Below are positions 38,691 to 50,676 of a DNA stretch of 64,000 bases, in pieces (positions within the stretch are counted from its first letter, which is position 1; each line of letters starts with the position of its first letter). A program made the translations under genes and the position numbers. Source of the stretch: Rhynchonema sp. JSB1_4 (taxonomy: Eukaryota > Nematoda > Chromadorea > Monhysterida > Xyalidae); NCBI GenBank assembly GCA_030248065.1, contig JASAMV010008362.1:1-64000 (forward strand), given 5' to 3'. Below the pieces are notes generated by a model. That model had not been told where the DNA came from. It made no database searches and worked only from the letters and a program-made list of their open reading frames with translations.

Positions 38691-38826
38691 TATGTAGGTA
38701 CATAACGCCATGGGCAACCATATCCAAAGTGTGTTACTCGATCGTCGGAGAGCCTGTGCCCAGTATTTTATCATCAGACAAGACAGTTTTCACACTGCAC
38801 CAGACCCTGACTTAGAACACATGATA

Positions 38827-39003
38827 TTGGTCGCACCATATAAGAATTCATCAAAATCAATCCTGATTTTCACGTTCAGTCACTCTTATTACTACGTGTT
38901 TTGTGTGTGATCGCACAACGCAACGTCATAGCCCCGTCACCAGCCTGCTTTGCGATTCAGGAAAAAAAATTGACCAATTCTTATAAAGTCCTTGTGCGAC
39001 CAA
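38827..39003. mobile_element. TA-flanked MITE family M1, copy 3 (deleted)
   Basis: Reverse-oriented copy between TA dinucleotides, 177 bases long against about 270 for the others. The part containing AACGTGGTTGATCTGC is missing. Confidence 0.75.
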
Positions 39004-39005
39004 TA

Positions 39006-39569
39006 TTCCTGCTCATCACAAAATTTCAGATGTATCGATGGTTGTTTTATTTCAACGTCAAATGATTTGCGTATTGCATGGTAATTATGCAAAAAAACAA
39101 AAATAAAGTAAGGATCTGCACCCAAAAAAAGTATCGACTAAACAACAACAATCAAAAATTTATCATACGTGACCCGATCTAGTGAAACTATATTTGATCT
39201 TGTCAAATTCTAAGCGACAACGATAAGAACGCTAATTATTTACAGGACCATACGTGCGACTCCCCTCCGCTGTCATAATTTTGCTTACTTATGTAGCATG
39301 ATGAAATCTGACCACGAACAGTCAATAGGTGAGATGGGGCACTTGAACATGTCCACACCAAATTTTGGGCCGACCTCGGACCTTCTGTCGAGTACCTCAG
39401 ACTCGAGAAATAGAACCAAATATACGAGCACAAACCTCCAAGCAACTGCTGCACCCATAAAACATGAATAACGAACATTGAATAACAAAAATCTGGACAA
39501 AGTGTAGTTGGTAAGCTCACAACAATAAGAAATAAACTAGATGATCGCAGCAAGACACAGGCGCCATCA
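39006..39569. other. intergenic, no gene seen
   Basis: It lies downstream of the small membrane-protein gene and probably includes its 3' untranslated region. Confidence 0.4.
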
Positions 39570-40574
39570 CTATTCTGCATGTACAGCTTCTTTGGGTGCC
39601 CGATGCGTGCGTTTCCGACCAATTCGCCACTGAAAAACAACTAGATATTAGAAAAGTACAAATGAAGTCCTTGTTAGAATGTAATCAACAAAAATCGTAT
39701 AGCCAATCCACGTCGCATCACAAACACAAACATCCAAATGCAGGTATGCATGATATGGCCGATGTGTCACCAACAGACAGGAGATGAAATTAACTCTGTC
39801 ACTGTTCGTACTGTTTGTGGGCCACATGTACAGTTTGAAAGAAAGTACTACCAATATAGACAAGACAATTTTTGTTTGCACCGTGTTTTGCGAAACGTTG
39901 GGCCCAGCCTGAAAGTTGTTCATTCCAATAAGAGGGTACTGGACACAAAGTATCCCAAACCTAAAAACTGACTGAGTATCTCACGACGAAGTATCCCACA
40001 ATTTGTTCGCGTGGGACACATAGCCGTCATGTTGAGTACTATGACAGCGTATGCATCCCTGAGAAAACGACGCAGTATTCCCAAATCATTCAATATAACA
40101 TAGGCTCTGCCTGAGCTTATTGGTATTGGCAAGGATCAATTACTTTGTGATAAGGACTGTTTCTGGAGTTGGGATACTGAGCCGGTTTTTTAGGATAGGT
40201 TTGGGATACTGCTCGTCGGATACATCGTCGTGTCGGTTTGGGACACTTCGACATGGACCAACAGCAGGCAGGGGCGTTTTCGGTTATTTAGTCGTTGAAT
40301 CAATGATTTTACGATGGTCTAAATTCGGGCTTCTGTAAATCGCAAAATGTCGGGTCAAAATTAATCGCAATCGCTGTGTTCAACGGAGCCCCCTGATTGA
40401 GCAAGACCGACCCACCTTTTCCCATTGCCCAATATCGACCTCGTCATCTTTGTCTATACAACACGGCAGAATGCACAGGATGAGCACCGCAAACACAATG
40501 ATGAAATACAGCACGAACACGGCGATAAAGCCGAGGTAGTCGTACAACTCCATTTCCTGCTTCAGATTCACCAT
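39570..40574 (-). CDS. 72-residue single-pass membrane protein, unknown
   Basis: Two exons join in phase 0: 40416-40574 and 39570-39629. The protein has a short acidic start, one long hydrophobic span (about residues 14-37, GFIAVFVLYFIIVFAVLILC), then CIDKDDEVD and a basic tail ending RAPKEAVHAE. I do not recognise the family. Support comes from a clean membrane segment, a donor AAAG|GTGGGT and an acceptor TTTTTCAG, with a continuous frame to the stop. The topology is unknown; positive charge after the span suggests a cytosolic C terminus. The 841-base intron includes GGGATACT/AGTATCCC-type repeats. Confidence 0.55.
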
Positions 40575-43419
40575 CTTGATTGATTATTTGTTCGGTCAGA
40601 TCTGACTTGATGGAATACAGATCTGAAAAGTAACGTTTAGTTTGAAACTTTCAATACGAAACAGTTTCTTCAAGCGCTGCAACGTGGACCAGGTCCAGAC
40701 AGAACATGAGTGGGTAATAGACGATAACAGGGCAGAATGGGGCGTGAGCTCGACAGACACGATAAGCCAGGGATATCAGTTCATGCTCAACATGAGATAA
40801 AAAAACCAGCAACGCTAATAGCTGGTGGTGGTGCATTTAGCTTTATGTATTTTGGCACAAAAACTGTGCCAGTTCGCTGCAGACGATAACAACCCCGAAA
40901 AGCTTACAAATGAGCACAAATGAAGAAAATGTCGGTACCTATGCATTGTACATACGGTATACTGGTGCAGGAAAGGGGGTACCTGGGGCCCTTTAGCTGT
41001 TTAGTGTGATGCCTTGAATTATACATGGCTTTATTGGCGCCGATTTTTGAACAATCAAGTGGATAAAAACGACATTTATGAAATGGAACAAGCACCGGAT
41101 AATAATGACTTTTCGCCCAGGTAGCCCCAAATTCAGACCCAGCTGCGCCCCCGGTAAGGTGCGAGCCAAAAGCTCACTCACTAAACGCTCAATACAATAT
41201 TCACAATAATACAGCATATATACAAATTTATGTATTCTGGCAAGTGCACTACGCGCATATTGGCCGACAATATCTACAAACAGCAGCTCAGAAAATTTTC
41301 GACATTTTCTGATGTCTGTTCTGTTGTTGTGTGCGCATAGTGTGTGTACCTTTGGGCTTGAGCAAACGCGCGCATAGTCGTTTCAGCTACATATGATGAC
41401 AGTAGCCGCTAAAGTGCACACATTTTACTACACAACACGACACGACACCACAGACCCAACCCGAAAGGTTCGTTGCAAAACTGCGGGTGCAGGATTGGGG
41501 ATTAGTTTTCATCTGTGCGTGCCATGGTGCCAAACACAAGCTGGATAGAGTGCACTTGCTGTTATCAGGTGCGTCTTTTCTTTGGACGAAGCCATAGATG
41601 CACCAGAACTCTGAACCAAAGTGGCCTCGTGTTTTTTGGAATGCCTGGAGAAAAGCAGGCGAAACCGAAACGACGCATGGTTATTTACTATTTAGTGTAT
41701 GAGTGCACGAGTGAGTTCAAGCATAAACGCAAATTAAACAGATTCTCCTGGACAGCTTTGGTTTCGGGGGGAGAAGTACATAAAAACACGCAAAATCAAT
41801 CGATACTTGCATTGGCCTGGTGATCACAACATGCAACAGAAGATACGCGCATTTTACACTGCGACAACATGTATGCGTTTATGATAGCAGAGCAACCGCC
41901 ACAACATGGTCAAACCAAATGCACCGCACACAGCACTGAGCACTGAGCATCTTTGAGTACTGCTGAAAAATGGCTACATCACCAGAATGCGAGAAAATTT
42001 GCGTGCGCCCCCAACTTGTGCAATTTTCACTTGCACTGTGCACATGAGCAGAGAGGCGTGTAGCCCAAGGTCTGCCTGTGTTGCCACCAACTGATTCCAC
42101 TATGTTGATACATACACGCAGTTTGGTGGTTGTGCCTGATGGGAAACCAGTTGTTTGGGTGCACGTACACTGATACAAAATTATTGGTTGCAGGTTACAC
42201 TCCTGGTTTCGGTTTTATGTTGCTCTTCTTTCGTATCACCGCTCGGTCTTGGACGTTTTCAATAGGCGAGACTTTTAAAGCGTCGTAATTGTGCCAAAAA
42301 CAACACTTTGCAAAGTGTAAACATACCACCCTCGATGTGTGTGAACAAGACATTAACACCGTGACAAATGAATAGGGTCAAAATTGGAAAAGAGTGATAA
42401 GATCACGTGTTGATAAAACTTCGAGTTAGGAAACGTTCTGTAGTCTTGGTTTTGTTGTGTTACATTGGTTATCAAATCAAAGCATAACTTCAAAAATTAA
42501 GTGATGTTGTCAAGTGACAATGGTGACAATTCAACATGACGCCTGACGGTATCAGCAGGAGGCAATTGACAATGATGCCCGTCCATCACACCCGTTCCTG
42601 GTCCAAACTGCGGGCATCCATTCAAGCACCCTGTCATGAAACATTCACAGTCATAGGGTGGCATTTTCGAAACGGTGTAAAGCTCAGTTGGGTGTAAAGG
42701 TCGGTGTAAGGTCGAACGATAGGCCAGCTCGGCGTGGTAGAAAAAAAAAAAAACCCACCACAACAAAAGCAAGGATTTTTTCTTTCCCACCCCGACCACA
42801 CCCACCAACTTTCTACTTGACTCCACCTACCCACACAACCCCACCCCCACAAAAACATAGTACCAAGCACCTCCGCATAATGCAACGCTGTCGTCTGTTA
42901 TCACGCCCATTAGGAACCTGGTGCGTGGTTCATCCCTCACAATTATTTGGTTATTCTCCAATCAACGGAAGTCGAACCAAGTGTGGCTCAATGGTTGCTC
43001 TTCAACTTTATTGATGTGATGAATAAAACCATGCAATCACTGCTGCAGGCTGACGAGTTCTCAAAATAGCGAAGTTATTTAACACGATCCTCATGACTCA
43101 AGCACTGCCAACAGGTGTCGCTGTGATTATGCTTGCAATAGTTTGTGAGAAAGCCCATACTTCCCAGTCCAAAGAACAAAGTCTAAAGGTGGTCTATACT
43201 CGCTGTCCTAAGACGTCAGAAAGTTTCGATTTTTTGCTTAAAACAGCCGCATTCTGCTGTCAGTTTCTCAGCGGGTGGCTATTGTTCTGTCACAGTATGG
43301 GGGAAGCTGAGAGGTATATACGAGTTCACGCATGTGTGCCCACGAAATCACATGACTTGAAGAAATCGAACAACAATTATGCAACATACACTTGGTGTTA
43401 GTCAATGCACTCACACATA
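40575..43419. other. 2.8-kb intergenic region, no gene seen
   Basis: Neither strand gives an exon chain or family features. The sequence has a C/A-rich stretch at about 42730-42860 and no clear element boundary. Confidence 0.45.
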
Positions 43420-43683
43420 TGGTCGCACAATGACTATATAAGAATTGGTCAAATTTTTTTCCTGAATCGTGAAGAGGGAAAGTGACGGGGCAATGACGTT
43501 GCGTTGCGTGATCGCACACAAAGTATGTAGTAAAGAGAATGTTTCAGACCTGCGGCAACGTGGTTGATCTGCTAGATTATTTTTAGCTGAAAATGTTTTG
43601 TCAAAAATACAAGTAGCTTAGTGATTAAGGTTGAACCTGAAGATCAGGGTAGATGAATTCTGATTTAGTCATTGTGCGACCAA
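43420..43683. mobile_element. TA-flanked MITE family M1, copy 4
   Basis: TA|TGGTCGCACAATGACTATAT at the left and GTCATTGTGCGACCAA|TA at the right, 264 bases. It lies about 70 bases upstream of the EF-hand start codon, so it may now form part of that gene's promoter or leader. Confidence 0.85.
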
Positions 43684-43755
43684 TAGCAAGAAGTCGCTAT
43701 TGACTGTAGCTGGTCCTGGTCTGAAGCTGATCGAAACCGATCTGGGTTGTATACG

Positions 43756-45370
43756 ATGCCCGCCAGCAAACAGGAGATCGCCGATAAATATCGAATCACA
43801 GTTGAAGAGGTCGAAAATTACAAGGTCTGAATCTGATTTGAACCAAAAGCATCTGTTCGGCTTGATGGAGTCCGAAGGAAAATCAAAAAAAAATGTCCAA
43901 AAATTCGTTTTTAGCGAATTTTCGATGAAATCGACTTCAACAACGATGACAAACTGGATGAGAATGAGTTGATGGAAGCGATGAAGAGACTTGGTCAGTG
44001 AACTTCGTCTTTTTCGTTCATGGGGAACATGATACATGTCACTGTGAAACATCAATCACTCAGCGATGATGACGAAATGCATTTCCTTGAACGCTGTCAG
44101 CTTTTCTGCTTTCTGTAAATGTCAAAGCCCCAAATCCAATAGTCTGTGCGCAGGTTTCTCGATGAACAAGAGAGCAATCAAAGCGGTCTTGAAAGCGGCG
44201 GACAAGAACGGTGACGGATGTATTGAGTTCGAAGAGTATTGTGCAATTGTCGCTGCTCGAATAAAGGTGAAATGTGAAACATCAGATTGTGAGCAGTCAA
44301 ACTGAACAATTTCCTCATTTTCAAGAGAAAAGATATGAAGAACGACATCAAAGGCATCTTCACTGAAATGGACACCAACGCTGATGGGTTTATATCGCCT
44401 GCGGAGTTGCAAGTCGCCTGGACGAATATGGTTAGTTCGGTAGTGAGGGTGATGCGAGACCAGGGCTATAGTCTGTTGATTAAATATCGACATAGTGTTG
44501 TAACCCCATGCAGGCAAATTTGGAGCGGGTTAGGTAAACACAAATGTTTCACCCTTGTCAACTCAGGCTGTTAGAGTTAAACATCAGTCATTTTGGTTGG
44601 ATGGCAGACCACGTGGTTTTATGTCATACAGAACCACTAGTGTTGAATGCCAGCAGCCTGTGTTGGCAAGGGTGAAACATTTGTGTTTACCTAACCCGCT
44701 CCAAATTTGCCTGCATGGGGTTACAACACAACACAGCATTTTGGGAAAAGCTAGTCCCGTTTCAAAATTGACTTCCCTTTTTCTCAGGCTTAGGCTTGGG
44801 CTTAGGCTTAGGCTTAGGCTTAGGCTTACTATTAGGCTTAGGCTTAGGCTTAGGCCAAACCTTGAGCCAACCCGTGCCTTCTATCGCGAAATCCAAAATT
44901 CGCGTTTTCTCTCTGTCAAGGCAACGGGACTAGCTTTTCCCAACATGCGTTACTACAACACTATGTCGATATTTAATCAACAGACTTATACCATCTTGCG
45001 CCAGCTCAAGCAGTCAGTATGTAGTTCGATCCCATTTTCGCAGCTGTCAGTTCTCATTATGACTGCTATAACTTGGCATGCTTTGTGCTCGTGCAACATG
45101 TTTTTCACCTGATTTCTGGCTTTCTCACACGAGCGGTGCATCAGGTCACCGTCGTCACTGCGAATGCACCAGATGGCAACTTGACTCCGAAACACATTTG
45201 AGACACTGCTTTTGTTCGCGGAAGCTCGAGGTCAAACCAAGGCCACCTTCCAACTTCAGGGTCACCCGATCACAATGGAGGAGGCTGAAGCGATCGTCGC
45301 TGAAGCTGACGACAACGGTGACGGGCTGGTCAGTTACGACGAATTCCAGAAAATGTGGAAAGGAGTGTGA
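43756..45370 (+). CDS. four-EF-hand calcium-binding protein, 177 residues
   Basis: Five exons: 43756-43824, 43915-43993, 44154-44266, 44326-44430 and 45203-45370 (534 nt). Four EF-hand loops are visible: DFNNDDKLDENE, DKNGDGCIEFEE, DTNADGFISPAE and DDNGDGLVSYDE, each with acidic or polar residues at ligand positions 1, 3, 5 and the Glu at 12. This is the calmodulin/troponin C/CETN architecture, with an extra N-terminal segment of about 22 residues. It would act as a cytosolic calcium sensor; the partner is unknown. The last exon's 5' end is the least certain (acceptor ATTTGAG). Intron 4 (772 bases) holds nested foldback elements; introns 2 and 3 each hold a minus-strand TGATGTTTCA motif. Confidence 0.85.
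44471..44985. mobile_element. foldback element in EF-hand intron 4
   Basis: GTCTGTTGATTAAATATCGA at the left recurs inverted at the right end. Inside is a second, perfect 62-base inverted repeat (44496-44557 and 44667-44728) and a TTAGGC-bearing insertion (44741-44943). TA-like flanks are approximate. Confidence 0.65.
44741..44943. mobile_element. 203-bp MITE carrying TTAGGC repeats
   Basis: TTGGGAAAAGCTAGTCCCGT at the left matches its inverse at the right. The interior (about 44788-44860) holds about ten TTAGGC units with a few variants, the nematode telomere hexamer. The target duplication is not clear. Confidence 0.7.
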
Positions 45371-45613
45371 ATGTTTATTTTGATTATGTAAACTTGTGTA
45401 ACTGAGAATTTTGTGCATCCTATTTGACCATCATTTTTAGTCTTTATGACTAATACCATCATCAGGGTTGTCACTTTAGTGTCACGTGTTCCTTGCTGTT
45501 GATCCACTGTGATTCGCGATTCTGAATTGACTCACATTGAATATACTGAATATAAGGCTTATCTCCAGCAACAATCGTTTTCTTTTGTTCATCATCAAGT
45601 TGGAGAAAACACT

Positions 45614-46243
45614 TCAAAACATGGCACTAAAATGGGCAGCAGTGGTCACTATCACAGACAAAATTCGGATTTTGATCGACAGATTCAGCGAAACACTCGA
45701 ATGATTGCAGAAATCGATGTCGTTGCAGAAACAGCTGAGCAGATTCAGCACCTGTTCACAACCGGTCTGTGCTGTACTGCCGTTACTCGTGCAGCCATAT
45801 GTGAACACTTCGCCTGTGCCTGCAAAGTGGAGAGACCATATGGCATGAATTTGAATTTTGAATCGTATGAGGCAAATGAAAATGGAGGGAAATTAAAAGA
45901 AAAACGCAGTCGAACCGGTGAATATGCCGGATTTGGTGCAGTATTCGCCGATGCATTCTCCAGCCTCGCAGAAGTCAACCGGTGTGGGACAGTCGAAACA
46001 TCTGATGGAGACACACAAAGCTGAAAGATTAATTCTATAGGCTGAATATGAATAGTTTATAATTTCTATTTTGAGGTATTATACCAAGATTGACACAACT
46101 GTGCTGAGCCCTTCCCACAAAACTATTCATAATGATATTGGAACGATCAAAAACAATATAAATCTACAAATGAACTCACCAGGCAATAACGCCGCAATCA
46201 CCATGAATAATAACGCCGATCTTGCAGCTATCCTGTCCTTCAT
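45614..46243 (-). CDS. Ly6/three-finger (LU domain) protein 1, 124 residues
   Basis: Exons 46180-46243, 45916-46020 and 45614-45819, with phases 1 and 1. The signal peptide has the core ALLFMVIAALLP. The LU domain has ten cysteines, starting RCFDC and ending SCFCNDIDFCN, the CxC...CN signature of Ly6/uPAR folds. A hydrophobic tail follows and suggests a GPI anchor. Such proteins sit on the cell surface or are secreted and often modulate receptors and channels; C. elegans relatives include ODR-2. The function here is unknown. It is the first of three neighbouring paralogues in the same orientation. Confidence 0.8.
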
Positions 46244-46891
46244 ATTCGACTATACGTCAAATCCTCCAAGTCAGTCAGAGTAAAGCACAAGCCAAACACC
46301 ATCAGCGTAACAACAAACGTAAACACGTAAACAACAAATTGTAGCATTTTTGGTCCGATTCTCCTGCTGAAGACATGGTATATTTTTAGTTTCCGGCAGT
46401 TTTCGTAAGCAGTTTTACAGCCAAAAACGAGTTGATTTGTAACCAAAGAGCACCAACATGCTTTCAAATGTATAGTTGTTAATGGTTTGTAGGTGTCAGT
46501 GACGTCCGAAACAATGGGACAATTGTTTTCAAACTTGGTAACAATATACTGTACAGCATGTGTGTCTTGACCTGAGCTGAACAAAGCTCGTTGTCAAACC
46601 CCCAAAATGATGGTGGGTATAAATCTGGCGTTTGTGAGAGCTCAAGCAAACTACATACATTTGTACCCTGGTACCCAAACCACCAGAAATATCAAGCGCC
46701 GTTGAATCTTGTGCTGCCAGTTGCAAATAACATAGTGCCTCTTCCATGCCGGTACTTTATTGAGCAATCAGATATTGGGACGTTGGGGACGGTATAATGG
46801 CACAAACGCATGATTTTGAATTCCATCGTCGGAGCACATGGGCACACGATTTCATAGCTTCATGGTAACTGCTTATTTTACGACAGCTTTT
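46244..46891. other. intergenic between Ly6-like genes 1 and 2
   Basis: No additional exon chain was found. A minus-strand frame (46240-46584) contains a hydrophobic stretch but overlaps the gene 1 start region, so I treat it as flank. Confidence 0.4.
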
Positions 46892-47568
46892 TCAATATCG
46901 CCTGCTATTCAAAATCATCAATGAACCAAGAAGGCAAAGAATTGTGATCACAGTTGAAACATGGTGTTCGCGAACTGCTGAGTTGCAGAAATCCTTGTCC
47001 TTGCAATAACAAATAGTCAGACCATTACGCGCCTGGAAATTTTCGATAAAAATAGAATCAAACGACATTTTGTTGGTTCGAATGCAAAAAACTCAGGTTA
47101 CCGCACCACACATCCAGTCTTGATGTCGCTTTCATTCTTCAGCTGCTCGCAACCCCATCCATACGCTGCTTTGTCCACTGGAAATTTCAGTCATATTATT
47201 GACATCAAAGGGCATTTTCGGCGGACAGTTTTGGTCATCATCAGTTATAATGTAGGTCCTGTAAACTTACAATGTTCAGAGCCGACCTTCATGCACGCGT
47301 TGCCCGTGCATTCCCCTGTTTGACACTTCTCAGCCGCCTTCATACATTCGTAACATTTCACTGAGGACAACACTGAAAATTATACCAAGGCAGTCATATT
47401 TCAGCATGCGTTGCGGTGCGTGCAGGTTAGAAAATTAAAGCAAAAGGGGGAACAAAAAACCAGATATGTAACACAAAAACAAAGCATGGTACAGAAACGC
47501 TGCTGACCTGACTCCCAGTTTTGCCAGGTAACAGCGAGAAATAACGGCATCGAAATTGCAGGTCTCAT
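46892..47568 (-). CDS. Ly6/three-finger (LU domain) protein 2, 124 residues
   Basis: Exons 47508-47568, 47271-47372, 47107-47177 and 46892-47032 (375 nt). The first exon encodes a short signal-like start (MRPAISMPLFLAVTW). The LU domain runs from VKCYECMKAAEKC through GWGCEQL to ICYCKDKDFCN, with the terminal CxC...CN. A hydrophobic tail (STVITILCLLGSLMIL) suggests GPI attachment. The third exon's donor is a non-ideal GTGCGG. The first intron position and phase match genes 1 and 3, showing tandem duplication. The ligand is unknown. Confidence 0.75.
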
Positions 47569-47953
47569 TTCAGCCAAAGTTTTTTGTTCAAATCCAAGAA
47601 CACGGTTGGTGCCACACTGAAACATGTTTATGTCGGTTTGGCCACCTCCGTGTTCTAAGTTGCGGTACCTTAGCAACGCTGCCTTTTAGAGACCAAACAG
47701 TTATTGATTTGCGCAAAAACTCGCGAACAAGAATGCTTTTGACGTAGGAGCTTTCCTTGGTTGGATGCTTCAATCAAAAATTTTGAATGGTTCGTTCAAA
47801 ACTGCGAGGGAACTACATTTATTGTGAAACGATTTGTTATTACTACCAAAATTCCCACCTTCGCGTTTTTCACAAGTCAAACTTCTTCAACGCAAAATCA
47901 TTTATTCCAAAACACAACAGCCATGCACAATACGAAAGCATTGAGCAAATAAA

Positions 47954-49009
47954 TCACATCACGGCAGTTCGATCGCCGAAATGCAACAACATCAGAGATA
48001 CACAGACAATAGTCACAATTTTCACAAATGAAACATCAACCAATCCAATAGCAGCGTTGCACAAATCAGAATTGCAATAGCACGTCACCAGTCCAACGAC
48101 ATCCGTGCATCCAGCTGTCAGGGTACCCTCGGTGCCATTGAAGCCAGTGCAACCCCATTGAAATGCGTCGGCGCCAGCTGGAAAATACCAAACAATAAAA
48201 TGAAAGTGCGGAATTTGCAGTCATCATTTAGGGCGCGCCCTCGCCGGCGGCGAATCGCGCCCCCCGCCCCGCGGGCGGGGTTGGACGTCCCACTTCCGCG
48301 GTTGTTCCTGAAAAAAAACAACACCCCCCCCAATCCCCCCCCCCCCTTATTTTTTGGCCATGCATGGTAGTGCATCAAAATAGATGTTTTTTCCGGTGAA
48401 TTTACTGTTTTGTGTGAAGCATATGTATTATGTACATATGTACATGGGCAGGGGGCAGCCGTTGGTTACATACGGCTGCAGCATAGCTGAGTGAGATGTT
48501 CACAATGGACCGAATTCCAACAAATGTTTTCAGGACCGTGGTTGAGTAACCGATGTGATGTACGATTCTGTGTTTGGTAAGGCAATAGACGTATATGTCA
48601 GTACGTACGTTTCGTCTATTTTCATAAAGGCAGAGCATCGTCAAATGCGACTGTAGACGAGATAAAGCGGTGTCTTAAACAGTGGCTGAGAACCGAAAAC
48701 ATGACAAAAAATGTCAGCAGTTGCGTAATGCTCTAGCAGCACAAATGTTCCTTTGACAAACCTGCAGTTATGCCAGTTTTGTAGCACATGTCACCGATTG
48801 TTTCATTGGCTGTGCACTCCCCTGTGCCACAGGTAGCCGCCGGGACAAGACATTGATAACAGGTTATGCATGAAACTGAAATCAAACTTGTTTTTTTATC
48901 GCCGGATTCCGTCATTGACATACTTGGCCTTGACCGAACCTGTGTTCACCAGCAAGACCAAACTGAGTGCATTGCGAAGGAAGACAGCTGCGCAGCCATT
49001 GAAACACAT
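47954..49009 (-). CDS. Ly6/three-finger (LU domain) protein 3, 135 residues
   Basis: Exons 48940-49009, 48762-48875 and 47954-48177 (408 nt), phases 1 and 1. The signal peptide includes NALSLVLLVNT. The LU domain begins SCITCYQC, continues ATCGTGECTANETIGDMC and ends TCYCNSDLCNA. A hydrophobic C-terminal span (VKIVTIVCVSLMLLHF) suggests a GPI anchor. One TGATGTTTCA match (48029, minus) falls inside this coding exon. The second intron contains a GC- and C-rich stretch (about 48225-48350) not seen in the paralogues. Confidence 0.8.
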
Positions 49010-49315
49010 GGTCAGAAGCGAATTTTATTTCAGATTTAGTTTGTTGTGCTTTTTAAAGAAAACGGGATGCCAAATATACACGAATAATACACACAAGAGA
49101 GACACTGAAAAATCACTGGTGCATAAATTATGGTATGTCCAAATTGGTCTCCAAGCACCATGAACAAAAACATGACAAGGTTTCTCAATGCCCTATTATG
49201 TACATAGTCGGTGGTAAAAACATCAGTATTATCCGACGAACGGGTACTAGCATGAATCAGCAAAGGATTTATTGTAAATAAAGAACGAAACGTGGGCAAA
49301 GATACAATAATATCT
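49010..49315. other. intergenic, CTR 3' flank
   Basis: Short interval between the Ly6-like gene 3 start and the copper transporter stop. No gene was seen. Confidence 0.4.
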
Positions 49316-50676
49316 TCAATGACAAGTGTCGGTGCTATGTCCGACCGCCCCTTTGCAACATCCGTCGAAGCACATATTGCCGAAAAAGGCTCCAATCAGC
49401 ACGCCGATACACAACCAAACGTTGTAGGTCATGAATATCAACATCAAGAACATGCCAAGCGTCACTTGAACCGCGTAGACGCACGAGATCAACAGATTCC
49501 ATAGTGTGAAACGGGACCTGAACAGCAGAGGCGATAAACGCTTTGGGTCACATTATTAGGCCGAGGTCGAGAATGCGGCCAATTTGTCAAATTCATCAAT
49601 TGGTGAAAGTACAGTATTGGGGGCTCGTTCGAATGACAAACAGTTACTCACGTAGCGGGAGCTACATCATGGCAAGCGGGTTTCGAGACAAAAAACGAAG
49701 ATCAACACTTCCAACGCCAAGAATATTGGCCATCCAACTGCTCATCTCCATGAAGTTTCACTCGACTTCCACATCAAACGGTACAGTTTCCGTGACAATT
49801 CAGGCAACACCTAAACGTGGTCTCACCTTATCCATGACCGTGTGGTCACAGATCGCTCCATGAACGGCGCAGCGAGTGGATCCGGTGCACTGGCACGGGC
49901 GGTCAGCTTCAAACGCAGGGCTTTGAGCGATTCGTAGATGAATGACATTGCGATACAGATGAACACCGAACCGACCAGCGCTGAATGATTGTGTGGATGA
50001 TCATGAAATCAACATTAATAGACATGATAACAACATGTGTGGGCATGATAAAAGCATCGACCTGTATATTGCCAACAACGTAACGTTATTCGCGACACCA
50101 GGGAGGTATACGATAACAACATTGTTGGGCACAGTGGCGATCCATCTTTCGTCCAATGGGGGTCAAATCCCAAAAGTCATTTTATCCAGTGTGTGTTTAA
50201 TTTTTCAAAAATCGTTTTTGTCTAGTGCTTGCTTGTAATTGGGCGATTTTAAGCCAACATTTGAAGTGTATTAGAGTGAAAATCCTGCGATTTGGGGTCC
50301 CTTTTCCTTCTTTTCTCCGAAATGGTGGCCACTTCAAGGGCCACTTTGACCAAAGGGGGGCTAGGCTAGTGGTTGGGCATGACAACCAACAACCACATAA
50401 CGACGACAGCACCGTAAATTTCGACAATCGAACAGTCGTTTTTGTAAACCGAGTAACGGTGCATGTGTAAAGTTGGCAAATTTGAATGTTAAAGAAGTCA
50501 ATGGCTGTTTCTAGTGTCCAAACTGATGTTTCATGATCGAGTTCGTATTGCATACCTCCAACACTGTGAATGGTCCAGAAGTCGAACAGCACACCCTGTT
50601 CATTGTATCCAAAGTGGAAATACATTTTTCTCATCATATCCATGACGCTGTGTTGGTTGTGATGCCGATGTTGCAT
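49316..50676 (-). CDS. CTR-family copper transporter, 158 residues
   Basis: Exons 50556-50676, 49827-49980 and 49316-49517 (477 nt). The N terminus is His/Met-rich (MQHRHHNQHSVMDMM), followed by KMYFHFGYNEQGVLFDFW, the family signature before the first membrane span. The second span carries GMFLMLIFMTYNVWLCIGVL, where the MxxxM copper path is seen, followed by a GxxxG-like helix. A CFDGCC motif near the C terminus fits the Cys-rich metal hand-off tail. The protein forms trimers that import Cu(I) at the plasma membrane or release it from endosomes. The ATG directly follows an AG after TTCCATGT, a possible spliced-leader acceptor. Intron 1 contains a hAT MITE. Confidence 0.92.
50132..50371. mobile_element. 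hAT-type MITE, 240 bp, in CTR intron 1
   Basis: CAGTGGCG at the left and, in complement, CACTAGCC at the right, flanked by GTTGGGCA (50124-50131, 50372-50379). Confidence 0.75.

Noticed and set aside
39925..40130. CCAATAAG-bounded element in the intron of the small membrane-protein gene
   Set aside because: Only eight bases of the ends match, and the flanks do not form a convincing duplication.
40560..41170. G/C-run segment around 40970-41150 as another hAT insertion
   Set aside because: Runs such as GGGGGTACCTGGGG look similar to the nest, but no inverted ends or 8-bp direct repeats could be matched.
48214..48370. GC-rich block in Ly6-like gene 3 intron as a MITE
   Set aside because: Candidate ends did not pair and no target duplication was found.
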